A DNA stretch of 37,207 nt from Desulfobaccales bacterium (GTDB lineage Bacteria; Desulfobacterota; Desulfobaccia; Desulfobaccales; 0-14-0-80-60-11): positions 1-37,207 of the forward strand of contig JBBFLF010000024.1 of assembly GCA_037481655.1 (NCBI GenBank), written 5' to 3'. The notes under the pieces are model-generated. The model did no database searches. It was not told where the DNA came from and was given only the letters and a program-made list of their open reading frames with translations. How positions within the stretch are numbered: the stretch's first letter is position 1; each line of letters starts with the position of its first letter. Below are positions 7,810 through 16,093 of the stretch, piece by piece. A program made the position numbers and the translations under genes.

Positions 7810-9177
7810 GTGGCCTACGTCGCCCCATTCCGGGGCCTCTATTTCAACCCCGCCAAGGTCCCGCAGCTCTCGGAGGTGGTGACGCCTCCTTATGACGTCA
7901 TCCGACCGGAGGAGCGGGAGGCCTTCGCCGCCCGCCACCCCTATAATATGGTGCACCTCATCTTACCGGAAGCCCTGCCCGGGGATGGCCCCTTGGAGAA
8001 CCGCTACACCCGGGCCGCGGCCCGCTTCCGCCAATGGCTCACGGAGCAGGTCTTCCTGCGGGATGAGACCCCCGCCTTCTACTATTGGGAGACGGACTTC
8101 CAGTCCCGGGGCCAAAGCCTCACGCGGCGGGGCTTTGCCGCGGTGGTGCGCCTGGAACCCTTCAGCAAGGGGATCATCCTCCCCCACGAACAGACCTTCT
8201 CCGCCATCAAGGCCGACCGCCTGGAACTGTTCAAGCACTGCCGGGCCCATTTCTCCCCCATCTTCACCCTCTTTCCCGATGAGAGCCGGCAGATTCTGGA
8301 GCGGCTCAGGAATGCCGCGCCGGCAAAGCCCCTGCTTGACTTCACCGATGTGGAGGGCCGGGGGCAGCGCCTTTACCGGGTGACGGACCCAGACTGCCTG
8401 GCCGAGGTGCACCGCGCTTTGGCGCCTTTGCAATTCTTCATCGCCGACGGCCATCACCGCTACGAAACCGCCCTGGCCTTCCAGAAATGGATGAAGGAGC
8501 GCTATCCCAACGCCGGTCCCGACGCGCCCTTCAACTTCATGCTCATGTATCTGGCCAACCTCTATGACCCGGAGCTCGTCATCCTCATGGCCCACCGCCT
8601 GCTGGGGGGCCCCCGGCTCCGGCGCCTGGATGAGGCCTGGTTTCTGGGTCGGCTGGAAGACTACTTCGAGGTGACGCCCCTGGAGCGCCCCGGCGGCGAT
8701 CTCGCCGCTTATGCCGCCTTCCTGCAGGACGAGCTGAACCACGCTCCCGCCGGCCGCACCGTCTTCATCCTCGTGGGGGCCCATGCCCGGGCCTGGCGCC
8801 TGGAGCTCCGGGAGGAGGTGCGCCGCCGCCTCCTTTCCCGGGAGATGCACCCGGCCCTGGCGCAACTGGACGTCTCGGTGCTCAACTACCTCGTGTTCGA
8901 CAAATGCCTGGGGCTGGACGCCAAGGCCCAGGATGATCCCGACACCTGCTTCTACTCCAGCCAGGTGGAGGAGGTGCTGGCCACCGTGGCCCAAGGCCGG
9001 GCCCGGATGGCCTTCCTCCTCAACCCCACCAAGATCGAGCAGGTGCAGCGGATCGCCCGGGAAGGGCTCATCATGCCCCGCAAATCCACCTACTTCTACC
9101 CCAAGGTGATGACCGGCCTCATCCTCAATCCCATCCACCCAGAAGAGCGCATCATCGTGCCCGGGGTGGAGGGGTGA
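7810..9177 (+). CDS. DUF1015 family protein
   Basis: A 455-residue cytoplasmic protein of the DUF1015 family. The diagnostic N-terminus (PFRGLYFNPAKV, then VVTPPYDVI) and the central DGHHRYETALAF motif are present. GTG 7810 was chosen because GGAAGGAGG ends about seven bases upstream and a promoter lies just before it; an ATG at 7786 and a farther start at 7720 are alternatives. The family is widespread in anaerobes and is sometimes found near amino-acid metabolism genes, but its reaction is unknown to me. The gene stands alone on the plus strand, divergent from the speH string. Confidence 0.88.
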   Translation: MAYVAPFRGLYFNPAKVPQLSEVVTPPYDVIRPEEREAFAARHPYNMVHLILPEALPGDGPLENRYTRAAARFRQWLTEQVFLRDETPAFYYWETDFQSRGQSLTRRGFAAVVRLEPFSKGIILPHEQTFSAIKADRLELFKHCRAHFSPIFTLFPDESRQILERLRNAAPAKPLLDFTDVEGRGQRLYRVTDPDCLAEVHRALAPLQFFIADGHHRYETALAFQKWMKERYPNAGPDAPFNFMLMYLANLYDPELVILMAHRLLGGPRLRRLDEAWFLGRLEDYFEVTPLERPGGDLAAYAAFLQDELNHAPAGRTVFILVGAHARAWRLELREEVRRRLLSREMHPALAQLDVSVLNYLVFDKCLGLDAKAQDDPDTCFYSSQVEEVLATVAQGRARMAFLLNPTKIEQVQRIAREGLIMPRKSTYFYPKVMTGLILNPIHPEERIIVPGVEG

Positions 9178-9765
9178 GGGCCAGTGGGTTAAGCAGGCCG
9201 GCCGAACCGTTGAGTTCGCAGTTGCCTTCCTGTCTCCCGGGGGATAAAATGGGGCTGACCTGAAAATTTGTGAGGGGAGGGCCGGGGGACCTTGGACCCC
9301 CCGCCCTCCCCTCACACACCCCACCCCACCCCCCTTATCAGGGGTTGGGGGAGTGGGTCTGGGAGAGGGGGCAGGGGTCTGCGACCCCTGGTCCCCTCTC
9401 CCAGGATTACCAGAAAGGGGGTGAGTCCGGGTGTCTGCACCCAGCTTTCCCAGGAAGTCCTGAAGCCCGCTCCTGGTGAGGGCCTTGGCAAGGCCCGCCA
9501 ACCGGCGTCGGTGCCAGTGGCCGGGAAGGGCATCCGGAGCAGGACACTCCTGTTATACCCCGCTTCGCTTCTGATTCCCCTTTTCCCGCCTTTTTTCGCC
9601 TCGCTGGGATTTTCCTGACACCGTCGCCGGCATTATCCAGGGTGGTGGCTGACTCCGGACGGGTGCGCCCTGTGGCGTGCCGTTGCGGAAGGCTCCTGCT
9701 GTGGCCTGGACCTGGTCCGCGGGGAGCGCGGTCACTTCCAGCTCAATCAAGGAGGGTAAGGCTTA
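9178..9765. other. Gene-free stretch before yedE
   Basis: This 588-base stretch holds repeat copy 3 (9271-9403) and otherwise no supportable gene. Open frames across the repeat encode low-complexity Pro/Gly text and are not credible. No convincing promoter was found, although yedE must be transcribed from within this interval. Confidence 0.5.
9271..9403 (-). repeat. Two-hairpin intergenic repeat, copy 3 (complete)
   Basis: A complete copy. Hairpin B (arms TGAGGGGAGGGCCGGGGGACC and its complement ending CCCTCCCCTCA) occupies 9271-9314, then the core CTTATCAGGGGTTGGGGG, then hairpin A (arms GGGAGAGGGGGCAGGGGTC and GACCCCTGGTCCCCTCTCCC) to 9403. The order B-core-A defines minus orientation; copies 4, 5 and 7 read A-core-B. 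Confidence 0.9.
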
Positions 9766-10860
9766 ATGACGACGGTGCGGGAATTCTTTGCCTCCCGGCT
9801 GGGCATCATCAGCGCGGGGGCCTTTATCGGCATCTTCGCCGCCCTGCTGCAGTATTGGGGCAATCCCGGCAACATGGGCATCTGTGTGGCCTGCATGGAG
9901 CGGGACATTGCCGGCGCGCTGGGCTTCCATGGGGCGGCGGTGGTGCAGTACGTGCGGCCTGAGATTCTGGGCTTTGTCCTGGGGGCCCTGGCGGGGGCCT
10001 ATGCCTTCGGGGAGTTTCGCCCCCGGGCCGGTTCGGCCCCCATTGTGCGCTTTATTTTGGGCATGATCGCCATGATCGGCGGCCTGGTCTTTCTGGGCTG
10101 TCCCTGGCGGGCGTTGCTTCGGCTGGCCGGCGGTGATGGCAACGCCATCTTCGGGCTATTGGGTCTGGTCGCCGGCATCTGGATGGGCACCCTGTTCTTC
10201 AAAGGCGGCTACAACCTGGGGCGCAGCCAGCATACCTACCCCTCGGTGGGGTGGCTATTGCCCCTCCTGTTTTTCGGCCTGCTGATTCTGCGTCTGGTCT
10301 TCCCACCCCTGCCGGACAAGGAGCTGAGCGGCATCCTCTTCTATAGCCTGAAGGGGCCGGGGTCCCAGCGGGCGGCCCTGCCCCTGTCGTTGGGAGTGGG
10401 GCTGGCGGTGGGCTTCCTGGCCCAGCGCACCCGCTTCTGCACCATGGGCGCCATACGGGACCTCATCCTCTTTCGCCAGATCCATCTCTTCCTGGGGATC
10501 GCGGCCTTGCTGGTGGCCGCCTTCGCGGCCAACCTGGCCCTGGGGCAGTTCAAGCCCGGCTTCACCGGCCAGCCCGTGGCCCACACCATGTCCCTGTGGA
10601 ACTTTGCCGGCATGGTGGTGGCGGGTCTGGCCTTCGCCCTGGCGGGGGGCTGTCCCGGGCGCCAGCTCTTCCTGGCCGGGGAAGGGGATGGGGACGCGGC
10701 GGTCTTTGTCCTGGGGATGATTGTGGGCGCGGCGGTGTCCCACAACTTCGGCCTGGCCAGCTCCCCCGCCGGCATCGGCCCCTATGGGATGCACGCCGTC
10801 ATCATCAGCCTGCTGGTGCTGGTCTTCATCGGCTACACCATGCGCCAGAAGCTGTCCTGA
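9766..10860 (+). CDS. yedE: YedE-type selenium/sulfur transporter
   Basis: A 364-residue membrane protein of the YeeE/YedE (sulphur transport, DUF395) family with about ten hydrophobic spans in two related halves. Each half carries family Cys motifs: GICVACMERD and LGCPWRALLRL in the first, TRFCTMGAIRDL and GGCPGRQLFLAGEGD in the second. In the YedE subgroup these are proposed to move a selenium or sulfur compound, and the gene is commonly paired with a TusA-like yedF, as here. The start is fixed by AAGGAGGG about eight bases upstream. The next gene begins 13 bases after its stop. Confidence 0.92.
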   Translation: MTTVREFFASRLGIISAGAFIGIFAALLQYWGNPGNMGICVACMERDIAGALGFHGAAVVQYVRPEILGFVLGALAGAYAFGEFRPRAGSAPIVRFILGMIAMIGGLVFLGCPWRALLRLAGGDGNAIFGLLGLVAGIWMGTLFFKGGYNLGRSQHTYPSVGWLLPLLFFGLLILRLVFPPLPDKELSGILFYSLKGPGSQRAALPLSLGVGLAVGFLAQRTRFCTMGAIRDLILFRQIHLFLGIAALLVAAFAANLALGQFKPGFTGQPVAHTMSLWNFAGMVVAGLAFALAGGCPGRQLFLAGEGDGDAAVFVLGMIVGAAVSHNFGLASSPAGIGPYGMHAVIISLLVLVFIGYTMRQKLS

Positions 10861-10873
10861 AGGAGGACCTGAC

Positions 10874-11092
10874 ATGCGCGAGATGGTGGACGCCCGGGGG
10901 CTCTCCTGCCCCCAGCCGGTCCTGTTGACCGTGGAAAAGCTCAAATCCCTGAATCAGGGGGAGGTGGTGGTGCTGGTGGACACCGACACCTCCCGGGAGA
11001 ATGTGCAGCGGGCCGCAGCCAGCCTCGGCTGGGAGGTGGCGGCGGTCTCGACCGAGGGCTCAGATTACCGCCTGACCCTGAAGAAGGGCTGA
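10874..11092 (+). CDS. TusA/YedF-like sulfur or selenium carrier
   Basis: A 72-residue TusA-fold protein with the signature LSCPQPV (Cys12, Pro13, Pro15), the Cys that carries persulfide or perselenide in this family. The rest (VVVLVDTDTSRENVQRAAASLGW) fits the second half of the fold. ATG follows AGGAGG by seven bases. The location between yedE and a DUF3343 gene supports a role as a thiol-bound carrier that hands on the transported element. Which element is carried cannot be read from sequence. Confidence 0.92.
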   Translation: MREMVDARGLSCPQPVLLTVEKLKSLNQGEVVVLVDTDTSRENVQRAAASLGWEVAAVSTEGSDYRLTLKKG

Positions 11093-11100
11093 GGCGGGCC

Positions 11101-11652
11101 ATGGCCTTCTGGACATTCTGGCGCCGCAAGGCCGAAGCGGCCTCGCCCTCGGCCCCGGTGGAGGACGGCCTCCTCGTCTTTGCCCACACCAGTGAGGTGA
11201 TCCGGGCCGAGGCGGTGCTGCAGGAGGCGGGCATTACGGTGGCGGTCATGGGCCCGCCTCCGGAAATCCAAAGCGGCTGCGATCTGGTGATCCGGTTTCC
11301 GCTCATGCGGCAGCTGGAGATCCTGCGGCTGCTGGAGGAACGGGGCCTCGCGCCTTTGGAGGCGGTGCCGGTGCGCGGACCGCTCCTTAAGCCGGTGGAC
11401 CTCTTCCAGGTGACGGACTTTGGCCGCTATCTCATGGTGAGGGCCGCCAACATGAAGCTCACGGTGGACAAGGAGACCCGGGAGATCGTCAACGTCTCCG
11501 GGGGCGGCTGCCCCGATGTCCCCTATCTGGCCGCCCGGCTGGTGGGGCGGCGCCTGGATGAGGCCCCTCGGCCTCGGGAGCTGGGCCATACCCTGTGCGG
11601 CTACGCCCTGGAGCTGGCCTTCACGAAGCTAAAGCGCCGATGCTCCTGGTGA
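11101..11652 (+). CDS. DUF3343 (Se/S carrier-like) protein with a C-terminal extension
   Basis: A 183-residue protein. Residues 22-90 match the DUF3343 pattern (LLVFAHTSEVIRAEAVLQEAGI, then a hydrophobic strand around C60), a family described as putative Se/S carrier-like. A second part (about 100-180) has conserved-looking Cys sites: SGGGCPDVPYLAA (C137) and HTLCGYALELA (C166). I do not recognise that part with certainty. It starts eight bases after the TusA-like gene and overlaps the next start by 13 bases, so the three are very likely one transcript. A carrier or release function is inferred from neighbours. Confidence 0.75.
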   Translation: MAFWTFWRRKAEAASPSAPVEDGLLVFAHTSEVIRAEAVLQEAGITVAVMGPPPEIQSGCDLVIRFPLMRQLEILRLLEERGLAPLEAVPVRGPLLKPVDLFQVTDFGRYLMVRAANMKLTVDKETREIVNVSGGGCPDVPYLAARLVGRRLDEAPRPRELGHTLCGYALELAFTKLKRRCSW

Positions 11653-12497
11653 TCGGCACCCTGCCGGAGCCGGACCTGCCGGTGGTGGCCGGCCCCGTGG
11701 CCCTCACCCCCGGTGGCCTGGCCGTGGATCGGCACCTCTTCCCGGTGACCCGGGGCACCGCGGCGCTTTTGGCCGCGGCCGCCCGGGCTCTGGAGTTCCT
11801 GGGCCGGCCGCCGCCCGTGGCCTTCTTGGCGGGAGACATCGGCCTGGGGGAGGGGAGCCGCCGGCTATATGAATATGCCGCCAACCATCTGGGGGAGCGG
11901 CCCTGGACGGCGGTGGCGGGCCATTACATCCTCCCCCTGGTGGACGGCCACAGCCGGGTGCTCATGGCCTGGGAGGAACTCTCCCCCCGGCCCAGGCTCA
12001 TCGCCGATGCCGGCTTCATGTATGTGGCCAAGATGAGCGGCTATGCCCCGGCCTACGATCTCTTCACCCCCGACGCCGGGGAGCTGGCCTTTCTGGCGGA
12101 TGAGCAGGCTCCGCACCCCTTCTACACCCGGGGTTTCATCCTCAAGGAGGAAGAGCGGGTGCCGGAGCTCATTGAACGGGCCTATGCCCACGACAACGCT
12201 CCCCGGTGCCTCTTGGTGAAGGGGCAGACGGACTATGTGGCCTGCCGGGAGGGCATCCTGGCCACGGTGGCCGAGCCCACGGTGCCGGCCCTGGAGGCCA
12301 TGGGCGGCACCGGCGACACCCTCACCGGACTGGCCGCCGCCCTCGTGAGCGCCGGCTGGGAGGTCTGCGAGGCGGCGCACCTGGCAGCCTGCCTCAACCG
12401 CCTGGCAGGCGCCTTGGCCCGGCCCACCCCGGCCAGCCAGGTGATGGAGCTCATCGCCCACATCCCCGCCGCCTTGGCGGAAACACTGCAACCCTGA
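11640..12497 (+). CDS. NnrD-like (NAD(P)H-hydrate dehydratase/ribokinase fold) protein
   Basis: A 285-residue protein with the ribokinase-like fold of ADP-dependent NAD(P)H-hydrate dehydratases. The nucleotide-site motif GGTGDTLTGLAAAL holds the expected Asp226, and LFTPDAGELAFL fits the NPxxGE-type region. It lacks the YjeF N-terminal epimerase domain. Since it is embedded in a Se/S carrier cluster, overlapping the DUF3343 gene by 13 bases, a specialised kinase or dehydratase role in that pathway is possible. Plain nicotinamide-hydrate repair is the conservative reading. ATG 11640 was chosen over an earlier in-frame start because it reduces the overlap. Confidence 0.75.
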   Translation: MLLVIGTLPEPDLPVVAGPVALTPGGLAVDRHLFPVTRGTAALLAAAARALEFLGRPPPVAFLAGDIGLGEGSRRLYEYAANHLGERPWTAVAGHYILPLVDGHSRVLMAWEELSPRPRLIADAGFMYVAKMSGYAPAYDLFTPDAGELAFLADEQAPHPFYTRGFILKEEERVPELIERAYAHDNAPRCLLVKGQTDYVACREGILATVAEPTVPALEAMGGTGDTLTGLAAALVSAGWEVCEAAHLAACLNRLAGALARPTPASQVMELIAHIPAALAETLQP

Positions 12498-12503
12498 TAT
12501 ATG

Positions 12504-12626
12504 GTGGGAGGGGGCCAGGGGCCAAAGACCCCTGCCCCCTCTCCCTAAGCCCTTTCCCCAACCCCATAATGGAGGTGAGGAGGGGAGCCTGAGGGGAGGG
12601 GGGCCATTGGTCCCCCCTCCTCTCAG
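12504..12626 (+). repeat. Two-hairpin intergenic repeat, copy 4
   Basis: Order A-core-B. Hairpin A uses GGGAGGGGGCCAGGGG and CCCCTGCCCCCTCTCCC arms, the core is CCCCAACCCCATAATGG, and hairpin B uses TGAGGGGAGGGGGGCC and a pyrimidine arm ending CCTCTCA. It lies between the NnrD-like gene and the DUF1858-like gene. Confidence 0.85.
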
Positions 12627-12658
12627 AAAATCCAAATGGCACTGAAGGGGTGCTGAGG

Positions 12659-12892
12659 ATGACCACTGAACCCCTGACCCCGGACCTCACCCTGCTGGAG
12701 GTCCTGAGCCGCTGGCGCCAGACCGAGGCGGTGTTCCGCCGCTTGGAGGAGGAGGCCGGGGTGTGCCTCCTGTGTCATGCCCTGTTTGACACCCTGGCGG
12801 AGGCTGCGGAAAAGTACAAGTTGGACCTGGAAAGGCTGCTGACGGAGCTGCAGGCGGTGGCGGAGGCCACTGAGAAGGAAGAAGAAAAATAA
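12659..12892 (+). CDS. DUF1858-like small protein with a CxxC motif
   Basis: A 77-residue cytoplasmic protein. It opens with LTPDLTLLEVLSRWRQTEAVFRRL and a CLLC pair (C36, C39), the pattern of DUF1858 (the small domain with a disulfide-like CxxC found with hybrid-cluster and ScdA-type proteins). A charged helix ends it. ATG 12659 was preferred to GTG 12650; GAAGGGG precedes it by eight bases. A redox or metal-related role is inferred from CxxC only. It sits between two repeat copies and may be the last gene of the Se/S cluster. Confidence 0.7.
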   Translation: MTTEPLTPDLTLLEVLSRWRQTEAVFRRLEEEAGVCLLCHALFDTLAEAAEKYKLDLERLLTELQAVAEATEKEEEK

Positions 12893-12893
12893 T

Positions 12894-13025
12894 GGGAGAG
12901 GGGACCAGGGGTCACAGACCCCTGCCCCCTCTCCCTAAGCCCTCTCCCCCAACCCCATAAAGGGGGTTGGGAGGGGAGCCTGAGGGGAGGGCGGGGGAGC
13001 CACCGCTCCCCCGGCCCTCCCCTCA
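12894..13025 (+). repeat. Two-hairpin intergenic repeat, copy 5 (complete)
   Basis: Order A-core-B: arms GGGAGAGGGGACCAGGGGTC and the matching CCCCTGCCCCCTCTCCC, core CCCCCAACCCCATAAAGG, then hairpin B with arms TGAGGGGAGGGCGGGGGAGC and GCTCCCCCGGCCCTCCCCTCA. It fills the space between convergent genes and ends seven bases from the hsp20 stop, so it could act as a stop for both. Confidence 0.9.
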
Positions 13026-13031
13026 ATCGTC

Positions 13032-13481
13032 TCAGGCGGTCTTGATCTCGATGGCCTTGGGTTTGACCTCTTCCTTTTTCGGGCAGGTGATGGTCAGGAC
13101 GCCGTCCTTGTAAGTGGCCTCGATCTTGTCCGGGTCCACCGGTGCCGGCAGGCGGATGCCCCGGGAGAAGGAGCCGTAGCTGCGCTCCACCAGGTGGTAA
13201 CTTTCGCCCTTCTCCTCCTTTTCCGCCTTCTTTTCGCCTTTGATGGTGAGGAGGTCGCCCACCAGGGAGATGTCAATGTCCTTGACGTCGATGCCGGGGA
13301 CCTCCGCTTTGATGGTGATCTTGTCGGCGGTCTCGGAGACATCCACCGCCGGGGCCCACACCTGCTCGAAGGGTTCCAAAGCCCGCCGGCTGGGGCCAAA
13401 GAAGTCCTCCCACAGACGGTCCATCTCCCGGCGCAGCCGGGCCACTTCCCTAAAGGGGCGCCATTCCATGATATCGGCCAT
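13032..13481 (-). CDS. Small heat-shock protein (Hsp20 family)
   Basis: A 149-residue ATP-independent holdase chaperone. An N-terminal arm (MADIMEWRPF, MDRLWEDFF) precedes the alpha-crystallin domain (about 43-135; AVDVSETADKITIKAEVPGI, GSFSRGIRLPAPVD and YKDGVLTITCPK), with a short C-terminal tail (VKPKAIEI) for oligomer contacts. ATG 13481 was chosen because GGAGGAGGTG lies six bases upstream; a GTG six codons earlier would overlap that site. A good sigma-70-type promoter is upstream. The gene is convergent with the DUF1858-like gene. Confidence 0.95.
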   Translation of the reverse strand: MADIMEWRPFREVARLRREMDRLWEDFFGPSRRALEPFEQVWAPAVDVSETADKITIKAEVPGIDVKDIDISLVGDLLTIKGEKKAEKEEKGESYHLVERSYGSFSRGIRLPAPVDPDKIEATYKDGVLTITCPKKEEVKPKAIEIKTA

Positions 13482-13520
13482 GACTTTCACCTCCTCCACG
13501 TCGTTTAATTTTTCACAAAT

Positions 13521-13549
13521 CTGTTAATTCTGCGCCAGTGGCCTGTCAA
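13521..13549 (-). promoter_or_regulatory. Promoter of hsp20
   Basis: On the minus strand TTGACA (13549-13544) and TAACAG (13526-13521) are separated by 17 bases, with six and three of six consensus matches. It lies 40 bases before the hsp20 start. No CIRCE-type operator was seen. Confidence 0.6.
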
Positions 13550-13601
13550 GGGTCGGGGGAAACTTTTCCTTGCTTTTCTGGGGTGGCTGATGGTAGAACA
13601 G

Positions 13602-13618
13602 AGGCACCCGAAGGTGCC
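13602..13618 (+). promoter_or_regulatory. Leader hairpin upstream of pyrB
   Basis: GGCACC (13603-13608) pairs with GGTGCC (13613-13618) around a CGAA loop. It precedes the candidate leader ORF at 13621 and overlaps its possible ribosome site (AAGGTG). It may be the first element of a regulatory leader. Confidence 0.4.
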
Positions 13619-13620
13619 CC

Positions 13621-13719
13621 ATGAGTCGCCAGAGGACATGTTTTTGGAGCCCCCGCCTTCCTGCATCCAGGGAGGCTTTTTTTTGCCGGGATTGTAAGGT
13701 GAGGCGCTTATGCGACTGA
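13621..13719 (+). CDS. Candidate leader peptide for pyrB (pyrL-like arrangement)
   Basis: A 32-codon frame starts at ATG 13621 four bases after AAGGTG, runs straight through the terminator hairpin and its T-run, and ends at TGA 13717, ten bases inside pyrB. In enterobacteria, pyrBI is controlled by a leader peptide translated across a U-rich pause and a terminator; this layout resembles that. The peptide itself has no recognisable similarity to PyrL, and its codon use is unremarkable. It may be chance, since any 100-base frame of this GC content can be open. Confidence 0.3.
   Translation: MSRQRTCFWSPRLPASREAFFCRDCKVRRLCD
13655..13684 (+). terminator. pyrB leader: Intrinsic terminator in the pyrB leader (probable attenuator)
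   Basis: GCCTTCC (13655-13661) pairs with GGGAGGC (13670-13676) and is followed by eight T residues (13677-13684), 25 bases before pyrB. No plus-strand gene ends upstream (hsp20 runs the other way), so its natural role is attenuation of pyrB. A T-run at 13640-13645 upstream could be a pause site. Confidence 0.7.
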
Positions 13720-14630
13720 AGCGCAAGGACCTGGTGGGCCTCGCTGACCTGGCCCCCGAGGAGATCACCCTGATTCTGGACACCGCCGCCTCCCTGAAGG
13801 AGATCTCGGCCAGGCCCATTAAAAAGGTGCCGACGCTTCGGGGCAAAACGGTGGTGACGCTCTTTTATGAGCCCTCCACCCGGACCCGCATGTCCTTTGA
13901 GATTGCCGCCAAGCGCCTGTCCGCCGACACGGTGAATCTCACCGTGGCGGCCTCCAGCGCCGTCAAGGGGGAGACTTTGGCGGACACCGCCGCCAATCTG
14001 GAGGCCATGGCCCCGGATCTCCTCATCATCCGGCACCAGGCCTCAGGCGCCCCCCACTTCCTGGCCCGGCGCCTGGCCTGCGGCGTGATCAACGCCGGCG
14101 ACGGCACCCACGAGCATCCCACCCAGGCCCTCCTGGATATGCTCACGGTGAGGGAGGCCAAAGGCACGCTTTCCGGCCTCAAGGTGGCCATTGTGGGGGA
14201 TATCCTCCATTCCCGGGTGGCCCGTTCCAATGTGCACGGCTTCCTCAAGATGGGCTCCGAGGTCTGGCTGGCGGGCCCGGCCACCATGCTGCCGGCGGGT
14301 TTGGCGGCCCTGGGCGCCCGGCTCACCACCTCCATGCGGGAGGCCCTCAGCGGGGCCGATGTGGTGATGATGCTGAGGCTGCAGCTGGAGCGCATGGGGC
14401 AGCATTTCTTCTCCACCCTGAGGGAGTACAGCCGCACCTACGGCCTCAACCCCGAGACCCTGGCCTGGGCCAAGGAGGATGCCATCGTCATGCATCCGGG
14501 ACCCTTGAACCGGGGGGTGGAGATCGACCCGGCGGTGGCGGACGGCCCCCGGGCGGTGATCCTGGAGCAGGTGGCCAACGGCGTGGCGGTGCGCATGGCG
14601 GTGCTCCTGCTTTTGAGCGGCGGGGAATGA
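13710..14630 (+). CDS. pyrB: Aspartate carbamoyltransferase catalytic subunit
   Basis: A 306-residue enzyme that condenses carbamoyl phosphate and aspartate in pyrimidine synthesis. Key motifs are in order: [13 protein letters not shown] (carbamoyl-phosphate loop, residues 52-64), [26 protein letters not shown] and [12 protein letters not shown]. Length is typical. No pyrI gene is next to it. It is followed by pyrC after 140 bases, so the two probably form a pyrimidine operon under the leader attenuator. Confidence 0.97.
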   Translation: MRLKRKDLVGLADLAPEEITLILDTAASLKEISARPIKKVPTLRGKTVVTLFYEPSTRTRMSFEIAAKRLSADTVNLTVAASSAVKGETLADTAANLEAMAPDLLIIRHQASGAPHFLARRLACGVINAGDGTHEHPTQALLDMLTVREAKGTLSGLKVAIVGDILHSRVARSNVHGFLKMGSEVWLAGPATMLPAGLAALGARLTTSMREALSGADVVMMLRLQLERMGQHFFSTLREYSRTYGLNPETLAWAKEDAIVMHPGPLNRGVEIDPAVADGPRAVILEQVANGVAVRMAVLLLLSGGE

Positions 14631-14770
14631 AGCCGGCCGAAGCAGGCGGGAAGCGGCCTGGGATGTGACCACGGCCCGAGGTCCCTCCTCTTGGGCAGAG
14701 GCGCCGGGCAGAGCCTGATGGAACCCGCTCCCTTAGACAATCTGGACAACAGCCATAGGGGTTTTCTCAT

Positions 14771-16081
14771 ATGAGTCTCCTCATTGCCGGCGGGGTGGTG
14801 GTGGATCCGGCCCAGGGGTTGGAGGAGCCCCGGGACCTGCTCCTGGAGCATGGCCGGGTGGCGGCCCTGGAGCCGCCGGGGGTCATCCCCCGGGAGGGCC
14901 GCCGGGTCATCGACGCCACCGGGCTTTTCGTCTGCCCCGGGCTCATCGACATGCATGTGCACCTGAGGGAGCCCGGGGAGGAGTACAAGGAGACCATCGC
15001 CAGCGGCACCCTGGCCGCGGCCCGGGGGGGCTTCACCGGGGTGGCCTGCATGCCCAACACCCGGCCGGTGAACGACCAGGCGACGGTGACCCGCTTCATC
15101 CTGGAGCAGGCGGCGAAATCCGGCCGCGCCCGGGTCTATCCGGTGGGGGCCATTACCCTGGGCTCCAAAGGCGAGGCCCTGTGCGAGTACGGCGAGCTCA
15201 AGGCCGCAGGCTGCGTGGCCCTCTCCGATGACGGCCGGCCGGTGATGAACTCCCTGGTGATGCGCCGGGCCCTGGAGTATGCCCGCACCTTTGACCTGCC
15301 GGTCATCTCCCATGCCGAGGACCTGGAGCTGAGGGCCGACGGGGTGATGCACGAAGGCGAGGTGGCCCACCGCCTGGGGCTGAAGGGCATTCCCGCCGCC
15401 GCCGAGGAGGTCATGGTCTACCGGGACATCCGCCTGGCACGGCTGGCCGGGGCCCGCCTGCACCTGGCGCATTTAAGCACCGCCGGCAGCGCGGCCATCG
15501 TGCGGGAGGCCAAGATGGCCGGGCTGGCCGTCACCTGCGAGACCGCGCCCCATTATTTCACCCTCACCGACGAGGCGGTGGCCGGCCAGGGCCCGGAGGC
15601 TCTGGTGCGCCCCGTCTTTGACACCCACGCCAAGGTGAACCCGCCCTTACGGAGCCGCTTTGACCGGGAGGCTATCCTCGCCGGGCTGGCCGACGGCACC
15701 ATTGACGTCATCGCCTCGGACCACGCCCCCCACAGCGTGCTGGAGAAGGACGTGGAGTTCAATGCCGCGGCCTTCGGCCTCATCGGCCTGGAGACCTCCC
15801 TGGGCCTGAGCCTGAGGCTGGTGCATGAGGGAGTGATTTCCTTAAGCCGCCTGGTGGCCCTCATGTCCACCAATCCGGCCCGCATCCTGGGCCTGCCGGG
15901 GGGCACTCTGGCCGTGGGCGCGCCCGGGGACGTGACGATCATTGACCTCTACCGCCCCTGGACGGTGGACGTGAATCTCTTCGCCTCCAAATCCCGCAAC
16001 TGCCCCTTCCACGGCTGGCTCCTCAAAGGCAAGGCGGTGACGACCATCCTGGGGGGCGAGGTGGTGTGGCAGGAGGAGTGA
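14771..16081 (+). CDS. pyrC: Dihydroorotase (class I)
   Basis: A 436-residue amidohydrolase that closes N-carbamoyl-aspartate to dihydroorotate. The metal motif DMHVHLREPG is near residues 60-69, CMPNTRPVND binds substrate, SHAED and LAHLST carry later metal His residues, and ASDHAPH holds the catalytic Asp. The length and the sequence around HVHLREPG mark the class I (Bacillus/Aquifex-type) enzyme, which often pairs with PyrB, as it does here. No strong ribosome site precedes ATG 14771 (only GGGG about nine bases upstream). Confidence 0.96.
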   Translation: MSLLIAGGVVVDPAQGLEEPRDLLLEHGRVAALEPPGVIPREGRRVIDATGLFVCPGLIDMHVHLREPGEEYKETIASGTLAAARGGFTGVACMPNTRPVNDQATVTRFILEQAAKSGRARVYPVGAITLGSKGEALCEYGELKAAGCVALSDDGRPVMNSLVMRRALEYARTFDLPVISHAEDLELRADGVMHEGEVAHRLGLKGIPAAAEEVMVYRDIRLARLAGARLHLAHLSTAGSAAIVREAKMAGLAVTCETAPHYFTLTDEAVAGQGPEALVRPVFDTHAKVNPPLRSRFDREAILAGLADGTIDVIASDHAPHSVLEKDVEFNAAAFGLIGLETSLGLSLRLVHEGVISLSRLVALMSTNPARILGLPGGTLAVGAPGDVTIIDLYRPWTVDVNLFASKSRNCPFHGWLLKGKAVTTILGGEVVWQEE

Positions 16082-16093
16082 GGCGGTAATCGC

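Noticed and set aside
9271-9403. Repeat copies as CRISPR arrays
   Set aside because: Copies are far apart, in both orientations, with no regular spacers.
7963-9501. 512-residue minus-strand open frame
   Set aside because: It is antisense to the DUF1015 gene and runs into repeat copy 3; no motif is visible.
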